From assembly GCA_958296295.1 (NCBI GenBank), contig OY282460.1, positions 3,828,291-3,892,290 of the forward strand: 64,000 nt of DNA, written 5' to 3'. Below, in pieces: positions 9,882-18,217 of this stretch (positions are counted from its first letter, which is position 1; every line of letters starts with the position of its first letter). The notes below the pieces were generated by a model. It worked only from the letters and a program-made list of their open reading frames with translations. It had not been told where the DNA came from and searched no databases. This stretch comes from an uncultured Pseudomonadales bacterium (GTDB taxonomy: Bacteria > Pseudomonadota > Gammaproteobacteria > Pseudomonadales > Azotimanducaceae). The translations under genes and the position numbers were made by a program.

Positions 9882-10091
9882 TCAAACTCTTGCATACCGG
9901 TACTTTCCCTTGATTTCACGGTTCAAGTAACCGCCAGGAGAACCAGCACTCTTCAGGTTCCTATAGATGCGCTCCGGGACGTCGAAGTACTGGTAAGTCC
10001 GACCGCTCTTGAAGCAGACCTCCAAAGTCTGCGTCGGTGAGTCGTAGCCGACTCCTGACAAGTTGCTTGAGCTAAGGGGGTCACGCCTCAT
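9882..10091 (-). CDS. KTSC-domain small protein
   Basis: This 69-residue protein is essentially a single KTSC domain: SSSNLSGVGYDSPTQTLEV, then GRTYQYFDVPERIY and SPGGYLNREIKGKY match the family pattern. KTSC domains occur alone or attached to nucleases and lysyl-tRNA synthetase-like proteins and are thought to bind nucleic acid; the biochemical role is unknown. The ATG at 10091 lies inside the last codons of the herA gene (stop 10081-10083), so translation is probably coupled; an alternative ATG is at 10103. Its place between HerA and the methyltransferase suggests an accessory or adaptor role in the same system, which is inference. Confidence 0.8.
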   Translation of the reverse strand: MRRDPLSSSNLSGVGYDSPTQTLEVCFKSGRTYQYFDVPERIYRNLKSAGSPGGYLNREIKGKYRYARV

Positions 10092-11988
10092 TCTCGCCTC
10101 CAACTACCGTCTCTTCCTGCCGTACGACCTTGCTAGGTCGCGGATTCTGCCGTCTCCACACTTGGACAACTTCGTTGTAGTCTGCCTTGTCACGCCGCTG
10201 ATTCCAACCCCCTGGGGAAGCGTATCCATCCTCTTCGTTACCCTCCACCACTACCGCTGGGTCCGCACTATCCGGTGGTCGACGCACACGGTCCACATTC
10301 GCTCGAATGGGAATGTTGACCGCCTCACCAACGACAAGGGCCTCACCCGTGCGTAGCACCGGGAGCACACCGAACAGCCCCTCCAAGCTGTCGCTAGCAG
10401 CCCCTTCCACCTTGCCGCGGTCTTCGCGGTTCGCCAGCCGCATGGCGAATATCGTCCCACACTGGGAGAGTACCGTCGCATCGATCTCCGACGGCCGCTG
10501 GCTGACTAGCATGATCCCTATGCCGTACTTACGACCCTCCTTCGCTATCCGCCGTACTCCTGCCGCCGCCCTTCCTTCGCTGCCTGAGCCGAGATATGCA
10601 TGCGCTTCCTCTAACACGATCAGAAGCGGCCGCTCGCGCCCGCCTTCGGAGAGGTTTCTCGCCCAAAACAGGGCGTCATACAGGATTCGAAGAAGGGTGC
10701 CCACGACCTCTCCTTGGATCGTACTCGGCACTCCCGATAGATCCAGCACGGTGACTGGTTGTTCCTCTCCTAGCCAGTCTGATAATAGGCTGCCGAGGTC
10801 TGCCTCTACATACCCTTCCTCGTTTGGCATGTAGGGGCCCGGACGAAAGAGAAAATTGAATCTCGGGTCTCGCAATCTCGCGCCCAGAGCGTCGATCCCT
10901 CTGCTCATGTTCAAGTTGGAGTTGCTCAGACGAATCTTCTCCGTATCGCCTCTCACATCCTTCAAACCCCGAAAGCGTGGCGGAATAGCGCTCATTGCGT
11001 CCCCTGGCTGTTTGGGTCTGCCGTCCGCTCCGATTTCCAACGCCCATGTATCTCTTGATTGAACGGTCCCAGCCCGCTCGAAGTGCGTTGCGTTGACCTC
11101 GCAGTGAAGGTCGAACCATAGCCGGTGAATGCTGAAAGGCACCGGCGTGTCCACCGTAAGGTCGTTCTCTGTCACGTCTTCGACGGTGGCGGCCTCGATT
11201 GCGTGCCGCTTGAGTCCGACAATTCGATCTACTAACGCGCCCCTATCGCGGCCTTCTAGCGCCCCGAATGTGATGGGCATCAACTCGTCTAATATCATTG
11301 CCCAATAAGGAATATGAAGCGGCCTTTCGCCAGCTCCTTCATCTGCATTGGTACGGTAGATTGCCGCCCTCTCACCCAGCGCCGCTCCATACTCTCCATG
11401 TATGTCAATGATGAGCACTCTCGCGGACGGATACCGCTCGCTGTCGGCTAGCGCCGATAGGACGCCGGCCACCGTAGTGGATTTCCCAGACCCGGTAGCT
11501 CCGACGACGGCGCTATGCCGAGTGACGAGCGCGTTCAAATCGATCAACGCTGGGATGGACTCAGCCGCCGCTAGGTGGCCAATCTCTATGTAGCGAGGGT
11601 CTTTCGGTCTTCTGTAGATGGTCCCGAGATCCTCTTTGGTAACCAAGTGAGCGCGATCTCCAACAGTTGGATGTTGCGAAATGCCCCTTTGGAAGTCCTT
11701 GTTTGGCCGCACCTCACCGACAAGCTGGACCGTGATCCATCTATTGTCCTGATAGGGCACTTCTGCCATCGGCCGTGGCGGTGCCGCGCTCGCTCCGACG
11801 TGCGATACTATCCCGTAGAGATTCACGAACCCCATTGGAAACCGAACAAATCCTCCGAGCTGGCCCACCCGATAGCTTTGCCCATCTATGAAGCTGAGAC
11901 CAGATGCGGTGGCATCGTCCAATCTGACGCGAACTGTCGTACCGGACACGTCCTCGACAGTACCAAGGAAAGTGGGATCAGTATTCAC
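10081..11988 (-). CDS. HerA-type hexameric ATPase/translocase, partner of the SIR2 effector
   Basis: This is a 635-residue HerA/DUF87 ATPase. An N-terminal beta-barrel (HAS-barrel-like, residues 1-150) is followed by Walker A GATGSGKST (163-171), a VLIIDIHGEYG strand, Walker B LLIVLEEAHAYLG (455-467) and the SQRPSEID motif (497-503) typical of HerA/FtsK-like translocases. HerA proteins form hexamers on DNA. In SIR2-HerA defence systems the ATPase assembles with and controls a SIR2 NADase. The GTG start (11986-11988) overlaps the SIR2 stop by 4 bp, and the 3' end overlaps the KTSC gene, so stoichiometric co-expression is likely. Confidence 0.88.
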   Translation of the reverse strand: MNTDPTFLGTVEDVSGTTVRVRLDDATASGLSFIDGQSYRVGQLGGFVRFPMGFVNLYGIVSHVGASAAPPRPMAEVPYQDNRWITVQLVGEVRPNKDFQRGISQHPTVGDRAHLVTKEDLGTIYRRPKDPRYIEIGHLAAAESIPALIDLNALVTRHSAVVGATGSGKSTTVAGVLSALADSERYPSARVLIIDIHGEYGAALGERAAIYRTNADEGAGERPLHIPYWAMILDELMPITFGALEGRDRGALVDRIVGLKRHAIEAATVEDVTENDLTVDTPVPFSIHRLWFDLHCEVNATHFERAGTVQSRDTWALEIGADGRPKQPGDAMSAIPPRFRGLKDVRGDTEKIRLSNSNLNMSRGIDALGARLRDPRFNFLFRPGPYMPNEEGYVEADLGSLLSDWLGEEQPVTVLDLSGVPSTIQGEVVGTLLRILYDALFWARNLSEGGRERPLLIVLEEAHAYLGSGSEGRAAAGVRRIAKEGRKYGIGIMLVSQRPSEIDATVLSQCGTIFAMRLANREDRGKVEGAASDSLEGLFGVLPVLRTGEALVVGEAVNIPIRANVDRVRRPPDSADPAVVVEGNEEDGYASPGGWNQRRDKADYNEVVQVWRRQNPRPSKVVRQEETVVGGENEA

Positions 11989-13247
11989 GGCGTTGACTCA
12001 ACTTCACCTCCGCGCTTTGCTGGCGAGAAAGACGCGAGAAAGTGCCCCAAGCATTCGAAGTCTCCAAGACGACATTTGACAGAAATCTCATCGTCATCTT
12101 TGTCCTCTGCATTTTCTCCCGCTAGGCAGGAAGGCGAGAGACCGTTGCTTCCAGGCGTAGAATTGTCATCCTGGGAGCGTAGAGGGCGGAACGCACTGCC
12201 GAGTTCCTCTACCTGCCCAACAGAGCACGTCGCCCAGCGAGATTCCCGGCCGTCGACTACGGCCTTATCAAGAGCAAGAACGTTCAAGTTGGAGCATCGC
12301 TGGACCAAGTTCTTGACTTGCGGATACTCCGAGAGCACGTCGTACTGGAACGCATAACACACCGCAGAAGGGTTGGCCCGAAGGCTGTCAGCAATAGTGT
12401 CATTTATATGCTCGTCGGAAAATGAGTAGCCAATTGTAAACAGAGCAGCCGGCTTCCTTTCGTTTCCAATAAACGCCTTGAGCCGATCAAGCATTACGAA
12501 GTAGGGCATGCGTCTGCTTTCCGCGTACTTTAGGTGGGAGGGGTGGATGAGAAGCTGATCTCCTGCTCCATCAAGGCTTCGCACGATGTTCCTCTGACCC
12601 ATGAGCCGCCAGTTGATGGAGCCGTGAAGCTTGCAAACCAAAGCCCATTGATCCGGAAAGTCATCCTGTTCGATAGCCTGCTGACTGAAGAAGGGCTGAT
12701 AGGAGCCGACGAAACCGTCGAAGAACGGCACTTGCAGCGTCTCCAGAGCCTGCTCAACGAGCAGGTCGTAGTTAGTCGTGAAGATGAATGACCTGTTCGT
12801 GCGCTGCCCAATCCATCTGGCCAAGTTGTGGTAAGGCGTCGTGGACGAGGGAAGTGGTTTGTTGACCACACGTGAGATAGTCCCGCAGATCTCCTGCTCG
12901 AGATGTTGCAAGTCGGAGCGGCAGAATCCTCGCACGACATCATTGCCAACAACGGCCTCCATCGCACGAGCCCTGGTTAGCATGTGTTCGATTGTAGGGT
13001 TCTGTTGGCCGTCGTCCACGAGCATGGACTTCAGGCGCTGGAACGACTCCGCAAGGTCAGTGCCTGAAGACGCATTCACAACCGCGTCGGTAAGCCCTCG
13101 TGCGTCCGGGATGAAGGGTGAGTCCGCTACCTTGATCGAGGATGGACAACCGGCCCCAATAAGAAACCCGATGGGGAGCTTATCGACTACCAAGATCGTC
13201 TGTAGAGCAGCTACGACCTCGGCCGGACTGTGCGCATTAGGTGCCAT
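11985..13247 (-). CDS. SIR2-domain protein, predicted NAD-depleting defence effector
   Basis: This is a 420-residue protein with a SIR2-like Rossmann fold: FLIGAGCPSS at 28-37, FTTNYDLLVEQA at 156-167 with the catalytic-type Asn, CKLHGSINW at 205-213 with the catalytic-type His, and TIGYSFSDEHIN from 271. Prokaryotic SIR2 effectors hydrolyse NAD+ when phage is sensed. The gene is first in the island operon and its TGA overlaps the GTG of herA. The C-terminal 100 residues do not match a domain I recognise and may contact HerA. No clear sigma-70 promoter is seen upstream of 13247. Confidence 0.88.
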   Translation of the reverse strand: MAPNAHSPAEVVAALQTILVVDKLPIGFLIGAGCPSSIKVADSPFIPDARGLTDAVVNASSGTDLAESFQRLKSMLVDDGQQNPTIEHMLTRARAMEAVVGNDVVRGFCRSDLQHLEQEICGTISRVVNKPLPSSTTPYHNLARWIGQRTNRSFIFTTNYDLLVEQALETLQVPFFDGFVGSYQPFFSQQAIEQDDFPDQWALVCKLHGSINWRLMGQRNIVRSLDGAGDQLLIHPSHLKYAESRRMPYFVMLDRLKAFIGNERKPAALFTIGYSFSDEHINDTIADSLRANPSAVCYAFQYDVLSEYPQVKNLVQRCSNLNVLALDKAVVDGRESRWATCSVGQVEELGSAFRPLRSQDDNSTPGSNGLSPSCLAGENAEDKDDDEISVKCRLGDFECLGHFLASFSPAKRGGEVESTP

Positions 13248-13338
13248 CGGGAGACTGGGCCATGTCGATGTAGCAGGCAGCGACTAGCGATCAAGACTGA
13301 GTATGACCATATCACAGGGCGGGACGCGGTCGCCAAAC

Positions 13339-13424
13339 TCGCGCAGGGCGTGCTTCAATCCGGAGACGGCGAAGGCGTGGTTGTGGCTGTTGTCGTCCAC
13401 GCCGTCCCGCAGGCTTTCGCGGCT
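13339..13424 (-). pseudogene. diverged copy of part of the large methyltransferase gene
   Basis: This stretch matches positions 8991-9080 of the methyltransferase gene with roughly ten mismatches and one 3-base gap. Read on the minus strand it still encodes DGVDDNSHNHAFAVSGLKHA, against DGLDDNSHKHAFAVSEDLKHA in the intact gene. The match keeps the reading frame and differs at scattered positions, so it looks like a relic of a related second methyltransferase gene, not a recent duplication. It is joined directly to the broken vapC on its right. Confidence 0.75.
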
Positions 13425-13507
13425 CGCGCCTCGGCTGCGTCGGCCTGTTCGGCGTCGTCTCTCAGCATGGTGCGCAGGAGCACGGTCGTGTCGAGGGTGA
13501 CCCTCAC
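13425..13507 (-). pseudogene. 5' end of a truncated vapC toxin gene
   Basis: A GTG at 13505-13507 overlaps the antitoxin TGA and opens VRVTLDTTVLLRTMLRDD, the first strand and helix of a PIN-domain VapC. After about 25 residues the sequence changes to the methyltransferase-like remnant, so the rest of the PIN domain is gone. The open frame runs on to 13355 by chance. The remaining piece cannot form an active PIN nuclease. Confidence 0.7.
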
Positions 13508-13755
13508 TCCTCTCCGGCCCAGCCGGCGGCAGAGGCTTCGCTGATCTCTTCTATCGACAAGCGCTCCGTGTTGGACTGCTCCAGCAACCCGAAAATCGTC
13601 GATACCGGTTGCCCCGGCTTCGGTCGTAGCGCAATGCGGTGATCGGTGAGCAGATCGACGCTGAGCTTGTCGCCAGGTCGCACCCCGAGGTGCTGGAGCA
13701 CTTCCTTTCGAAGCGTGATCTGTCCCTTGGCGGTGACAGTTAGGACTATTACCAT
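13504..13755 (-). CDS. AbrB/SpoVT-type antitoxin, partner toxin lost
   Basis: This is an 83-residue protein beginning MVIVLTVTAKGQITLRKEV and continuing VRPGDKLSVDLL, the swapped-hairpin AbrB DNA-binding fold used by many VapB/MazE antitoxins. The C-terminal ISEASAAGWAGEE tail would bind a PIN toxin. Its partner vapC is only a stub, so the gene is an orphan antitoxin that may persist as a regulator or as an anti-addiction element. The ATG at 13755 begins the domain directly. Confidence 0.8.
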   Translation of the reverse strand: MVIVLTVTAKGQITLRKEVLQHLGVRPGDKLSVDLLTDHRIALRPKPGQPVSTIFGLLEQSNTERLSIEEISEASAAGWAGEE

Positions 13756-13947
13756 GACATGGAACCTGAGCGTGGAAGTGCAGCAACAGTAAGGCGCTTT
13801 CGCCTTGCCATCAATGGCGTGGATCTGATCCGAGCCGTTGCGGATTAGGCATTCTTCACACGCGACTCAGCCGCTTGAACACGCGCTCCGGCAGGGCTCG
13901 CAGCAGGAACATGATCCGACGCCAACAAGCCCGGCGGGCCGGTGTTC

Positions 13948-16521
13948 TCAGTTCGCGGTGGCGAACCGCATGGCCTTGCCGTCGTGGCTCACCGCGATGG
14001 TCTGTCCGGGGGTGAAGCGTCCTTCCAGCAACGCCTTGGCCAGCGGGCTCTCCAGCGCTTGGGCAATGGCGCGTTTTAGGGGGCGGGCGCCGAAAACCGG
14101 GTCGTAGCCTTGTTCCACGAGCGCGTCCACGGCTTTGTCGTCCATCACGAAACCGAGGTCTTGCTCCGCCAAGCGCTCGCGCAGGCGGGCGAGTTGCACT
14201 TCGGCGATGGCGGCCATGTCGGACTTCTTTAGGGCGTGGAACACCACCACTTCGTCGATGCGGTTGACGAATTCGGGCCGGAACGCGGTGCCCACCACAT
14301 CCATGACGGCGTCTTGGATGTCGTCGTCCAAACCCTTGGCGGCCAGCGCCTGCACGGCGTCCGAACCGAGATTGGATGTCATCACGAGGACCGTGTTGCG
14401 GAAATCCACGGTGCGGCCGTGACCGTCGGTTAGGCGCCCGTCCTCCAGCACTTGCAGCAGGATGTTGAACACGTCCGGGTGCGCCTTCTCGATCTCGTCG
14501 AGCAGAATCAGCGAGTAAGGGCGACGGCGCACCTGCTCGGTCAGCTGCCCGCCTTCCTCGTAACCGACGTAGCCGGGCGGTGCGCCGATGAGACGGGCGA
14601 CGGCGTGCTTCTCCATGTATTCGGACATGTCCACCCGCACCAGCGAATCCTCGCTGTCGAACAGCGCCTCGGCGAGCGTTCGGCAAAGCTCCGTCTTGCC
14701 GACGCCCGTGGGCCCGAGAAACAGGAAACTGCCGTTCGGACGCTTGGGATCGGCGAGGCCGGCGCGGGCGCGGCGCACCGCTTCCGCCACCGCCGTCACC
14801 GCCTCGTTCTGGCCGACGACGCGCGCGTGCAGTTCCTCCTCCAGCTTGAGCAGCTTGGCCCGCTCGCCGCCGAGCAGGCGCGAAACGGGTACGCCGGTCC
14901 ACTTGGAGACGACCTCCGCCACCTCCGCGTCGGTCACGCGATTGCGTAGCAGGACGGCGTTCTCGGCTTGCGGAGCGGCCGCTTCGGCCAACCGCCGCTC
15001 CAAGGCCGGGATGCGCCCGTGCTGCAACTCCGCCATCTTGGCCAAGTCTCCGGCCCGGCGCGCCGCCTCGAACTCCAGGCGCGCCGCGTCCAGTTGTTCT
15101 TTAACTTCTTGGGCGCCTTGGGCGCTGGCTTTTTCGGAGGTCCAGATCTCGTCCAGATCCGCGTATTCCTTCTCCAAGCCGGCGATGGTCTGCTGAAGAT
15201 TCCCGCGCCGTTTGACGGTGGCCTCGTCCGTCTCGCCTTTCAGCGCTTCGAGTTCGATCTTGCGTTGGATTATCTGCCGCTCCAGCCGATCCATCCGCTC
15301 GGGCTTGGAATCCATCTCCATGCGGATGCGGCTCGCCGCCTCGTCGATGAGGTCGATGGCCTTGTCCGGCAGTTGGCGGCCGGTGATGTAGCGGTGCGAC
15401 AGCTTGGCGGCGGCGACGATGGCCGGGTCCGCGATGTCCACGGCGTGGTGCAGTTCGTAGCGTTCCTTCAGGCCGCGCAGAATGGCGACAGTGTTCTCGA
15501 CGTTCGGCTCTTCCACCAGCACCTGCTGGAAACGCCGTTCCAAGGCGGCGTCCTTTTCAATGTGCTGACGGTACTCGTCCAGCGTGGTGGCGCCCACGCA
15601 ATGCAGCTCGCCCCGCGCCAGCGCGGGCTTCAGCATGTTGCCGGCGTCCATCGAGCCTTCGGCCTTGCCGGCGCCGACCACCGTGTGCAGCTCGTCTATG
15701 AACAGGATGACGCTGCCGCCGGCTTTGCCGAGTTCGTTCAGCACCGCCTTCAGGCGCTCCTCGAACTCGCCGCGGTACTTGGCGCCGGCGATCAGCGAGC
15801 CCATGTCCAGCGCCAGAATGCGTTTGCCTTTCAGCCCTTCCGGCACTTCGCCGTTCAGGATGCGCTGCGCCAGCCCTTCGACGATCGCCGTCTTGCCGAC
15901 TCCCGGCTCGCCGATGAGCACCGGGTTGTTCTTGGTGCGCCGTTGCAGCACCTGCACCGTGCGGCGGATCTCCTCGTCGCGCCCGATCACGGGATCGAGC
16001 TTGCCGGCCTCCGCCCGCTCGGTGAGGTCCACCGTGTACTTGGCGAGGGCTTGGCGGGAATCCTCGGCGCCGGCGTCGCGCACGGCTTCGCCCCCGCGCG
16101 CCGCGTCCACCGCCAACGCGAAGCGTTTGGCGTCGAAGCCAGCTTCGCCGAGCGCGGCGCCGGCACCGCCGCCGGCCTCGGCCATCGCCGCCACCGCCAG
16201 CTCGGAAGAGACGAAGCCGTCGCCGCGGCGCTGCGCCTCGCGATCCGCGAGGTTCAACACGCGACCGAGCTCCGCGGACATGCCCACGTCGCCAGTGGGC
16301 TTGCCGATGCGCGGCAGGTTCCCCAGCCGCGACTGCACGTCTGCGCCGAGGCGCGCGCCGTCCACGCCCGCGCTGGCGAGCAAAGCCCGCACGCCGTCGT
16401 CTTCAAGCAGCGCGCAAAGCAGATGCAAAGGGTCCACGGCCGGATGGTCCCGGCCCACGGCGAGAGATTGCGCGGCCGCCAAGGCCGACTGCAGACGGGA
16501 TGTGAGCTTGTCGATAGGCAT
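13948..16521 (-). CDS. clpB: ATP-dependent disaggregase ClpB
   Basis: ClpB extracts polypeptides from aggregates together with DnaK in the cytoplasm. The 857-residue protein has the Clp-N repeat domain, a first AAA+ module with GEPGVGKTAIVE and FIDELHTVVGAG, the coiled-coil M domain (about residues 390-510, rich in KRRGNLQQ and LEFEAARR heptads) and a second AAA+ module with GPTGVGKTEL and LLDEIEKAHPDVF. The length is normal. The start at MPIDKL is preferred over upstream ATGs because Clp-N begins there and GGAG lies upstream. It is the last gene of the coaBC-slmA run but has its own candidate heat-shock promoter. Confidence 0.97.
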   Translation of the reverse strand: MPIDKLTSRLQSALAAAQSLAVGRDHPAVDPLHLLCALLEDDGVRALLASAGVDGARLGADVQSRLGNLPRIGKPTGDVGMSAELGRVLNLADREAQRRGDGFVSSELAVAAMAEAGGGAGAALGEAGFDAKRFALAVDAARGGEAVRDAGAEDSRQALAKYTVDLTERAEAGKLDPVIGRDEEIRRTVQVLQRRTKNNPVLIGEPGVGKTAIVEGLAQRILNGEVPEGLKGKRILALDMGSLIAGAKYRGEFEERLKAVLNELGKAGGSVILFIDELHTVVGAGKAEGSMDAGNMLKPALARGELHCVGATTLDEYRQHIEKDAALERRFQQVLVEEPNVENTVAILRGLKERYELHHAVDIADPAIVAAAKLSHRYITGRQLPDKAIDLIDEAASRIRMEMDSKPERMDRLERQIIQRKIELEALKGETDEATVKRRGNLQQTIAGLEKEYADLDEIWTSEKASAQGAQEVKEQLDAARLEFEAARRAGDLAKMAELQHGRIPALERRLAEAAAPQAENAVLLRNRVTDAEVAEVVSKWTGVPVSRLLGGERAKLLKLEEELHARVVGQNEAVTAVAEAVRRARAGLADPKRPNGSFLFLGPTGVGKTELCRTLAEALFDSEDSLVRVDMSEYMEKHAVARLIGAPPGYVGYEEGGQLTEQVRRRPYSLILLDEIEKAHPDVFNILLQVLEDGRLTDGHGRTVDFRNTVLVMTSNLGSDAVQALAAKGLDDDIQDAVMDVVGTAFRPEFVNRIDEVVVFHALKKSDMAAIAEVQLARLRERLAEQDLGFVMDDKAVDALVEQGYDPVFGARPLKRAIAQALESPLAKALLEGRFTPGQTIAVSHDGKAMRFATAN

Positions 16522-16574
16522 CGCCGATCGCTCCGAAGTTGTCGCCGGCACCATGCCCGGCGGTTCCACCGCAA

Positions 16575-16604
16575 TACATGCGCCCGGTTGCCTGACAATT
16601 CAAT
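16575..16604 (-). promoter_or_regulatory. candidate sigma-32 heat-shock promoter of clpB
   Basis: On the minus strand ATTGAAT (16598-16604) is followed by 14 bases and GCGCATGTA (16575-16583). Against the sigma-32 consensus CTTGAAA / CCCCATNTA these match at 5 of 7 and 6 of 8 specified positions, with allowed spacing. The implied transcript start lies about 45 bases before the clpB ATG. The site fits clpB being a heat-shock gene; it is predicted by eye only. Confidence 0.5.
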
Positions 16605-16730
16605 GGCCTTTTGCCAAACCGGCTTGCTGCCGGCTGGCCAACGGGCCCAAGCCGGCACCGGCGTGCCGAGGTCGCCGCGTGGTGCCGAGTCGGCCGGTTG
16701 CGCTTGGCGGGGAGGAGCCTTGGCTGGAGG

Positions 16731-17315
16731 TTAGAACACCGCCGCAGCCAGCACCCGCCACTGGTCGTCGAAATCGCGCGTTGGCGGCGTCTTGAACTCG
16801 CTGCGCACGAACTGCGCGATGCGGCCTTCGGCGCAGGCGAGCATGAGGTTGGCGGCGACGTTCGGGGCGATCGGAGCGGCGGCGGGGCGGTACGCGTTGG
16901 CGGCCCGCACCGCCTGGCGGAGTTCCGTCTCGATGCGGTCGTAGAACTGGCGCACGCGGCGGCGCAGCCGTTCCGTCTCGCCTTGCAGGGCGTCGCCGGC
17001 GAAGAGCCGCGCGAACCCGGGGTTCTTCTCGCAGAAACCGAGCAGCACACGCAGGATGTTGCCGCAACGACCCTTGCCGTCCTGCTCGGCGTCGACCAGC
17101 TGCGCCACCAGCGTGAACACCGTGTTCTCGGCGAACTCGATGAGGCCGTCTATCATCTTCGCCTTGCTGGGAAAGTGGCGGTACAGGGCCGACTCGGACA
17201 CACCCAGATGCTGCGCCAACGCGGCAGTCGTGATGCGCGTGCCCGGATTGGTTTCGAGCATGACGGCGAATGCTTGGAGAATGTCTTCGCGTCGATTGGG
17301 GCGGGGCATGGTCAA
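16731..17315 (-). CDS. slmA: nucleoid occlusion factor SlmA (TetR family)
   Basis: SlmA binds chromosomal SBS sites and blocks FtsZ ring assembly over the nucleoid. The 194-residue protein has the N-terminal TetR helix-turn-helix (RITTAALAQHLGVSESALYRHF) followed by PSKAKMIDGLIEF, both characteristic of SlmA as opposed to generic TetR repressors. It is nearly pure alpha-helix with the usual family length. The start overlaps the argB stop by 4 bp (ATGA); a second ATG lies two codons in. Its position beside argB and coaBC is one of the main reasons for assigning the window to gammaproteobacteria. Confidence 0.92.
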   Translation of the reverse strand: MTMPRPNRREDILQAFAVMLETNPGTRITTAALAQHLGVSESALYRHFPSKAKMIDGLIEFAENTVFTLVAQLVDAEQDGKGRCGNILRVLLGFCEKNPGFARLFAGDALQGETERLRRRVRQFYDRIETELRQAVRAANAYRPAAAPIAPNVAANLMLACAEGRIAQFVRSEFKTPPTRDFDDQWRVLAAAVF

Positions 17316-18217
17316 TCCTTGGCCTTGAGCAGCGTGCCGACGCCGCCATCCGTGAGCACTTCAAGGAGCAGCGCGTGGGGCATGCGGCCGTCGATGATGT
17401 GGGCGCTGCCGACGCCGCTGGCCACGGCGTCCATCGCGCATTCCACCTTCGGCAGCATACCGCCGTCGATGGTGCCGTCGGCGACGAGACGCGCGGCTTG
17501 TTGCCGGCTTAGGCCGGTGAGGGTGTGGCCGGCAGCGTCTTGTATGCCCGGCGTGTTGGTGAGCAGGATCAGTTTTTCGGCGGCAAGGCGTTGGGCGACG
17601 GCGCTGGCCACGAAGTCCGCGTTGATGTTGTAGGACTCGCCGTCCGCGCCCACGCCCACCGGCGCGATCACGGGAATGAAACCGCTGGCGATGAGGGTGT
17701 CGAGCACGGCGCGGTTCACGTGGACCACTTCGCCAACGTGGCCGATGTCGATGATTTCGGGTTCGGCGGTGCCATCGGCACGCTCCGGCGAGGGGTGCTG
17801 CAACACCAACTGGCGGGCGCGGATGAGATTGGCGTCCTTGCCGCTTATGCCCACGGCCCGGCCGCCGGCGGTGCTGAGCAGGGAGACGATGTCCTTGTTC
17901 ACAAGCCCGCCGAGGACCATTTGCACCACGTCCATCGTGGCGGCGTCGGTCACGCGCATCCCGCGTTCGAAGCGCGTGGGAATGTTCAGGCGTTCCAGCA
18001 GTTCGCCGATCTGCGGGCCGCCGCCGTGAACCACCACCGGATTCATGCCGACCAGCTTCATCAGCACGACGTCCCGCGCGAAGGCGTGTTTCAAGCTCTC
18101 TTCCACCATCGCGTTGCCGCCGTACTTCACCACGATCGTGGTGCCGTGGAAAGCGCGGATGTAGGGCAGCGCCTCCACGAGCACGCGGGCGGTGGTTTGG
18201 TGATCGCGATCCTTCAC
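17312..18217 (-). CDS. argB: acetylglutamate kinase
   Basis: This enzyme phosphorylates N-acetyl-L-glutamate in the second step of arginine synthesis. The 301-residue protein shows VVKYGGNAM near the N-terminus (ATP site), VVHGGGPQIGELL (substrate site), GISGKDANLIRA and NINADFVASAVA, followed by DGGMLPKVECA. Its length is normal for the family. It overlaps slmA downstream and the algC-like gene upstream by 4 bp each, so it lies in a tightly coupled operon. Confidence 0.96.
   Translation of the reverse strand: MKDRDHQTTARVLVEALPYIRAFHGTTIVVKYGGNAMVEESLKHAFARDVVLMKLVGMNPVVVHGGGPQIGELLERLNIPTRFERGMRVTDAATMDVVQMVLGGLVNKDIVSLLSTAGGRAVGISGKDANLIRARQLVLQHPSPERADGTAEPEIIDIGHVGEVVHVNRAVLDTLIASGFIPVIAPVGVGADGESYNINADFVASAVAQRLAAEKLILLTNTPGIQDAAGHTLTGLSRQQAARLVADGTIDGGMLPKVECAMDAVASGVGSAHIIDGRMPHALLLEVLTDGGVGTLLKAKD

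Noticed and set aside
13300..13320. sigma-70 promoter for the SIR2 operon
   Set aside because: TTGATC is present but the matching -10 box is poor; not reported as a feature.
14968..16734. 588-residue open frame on the plus strand
   Set aside because: It is antisense to clpB, whose motifs and codon usage are unambiguous; long antisense frames are expected in GC-rich genes.
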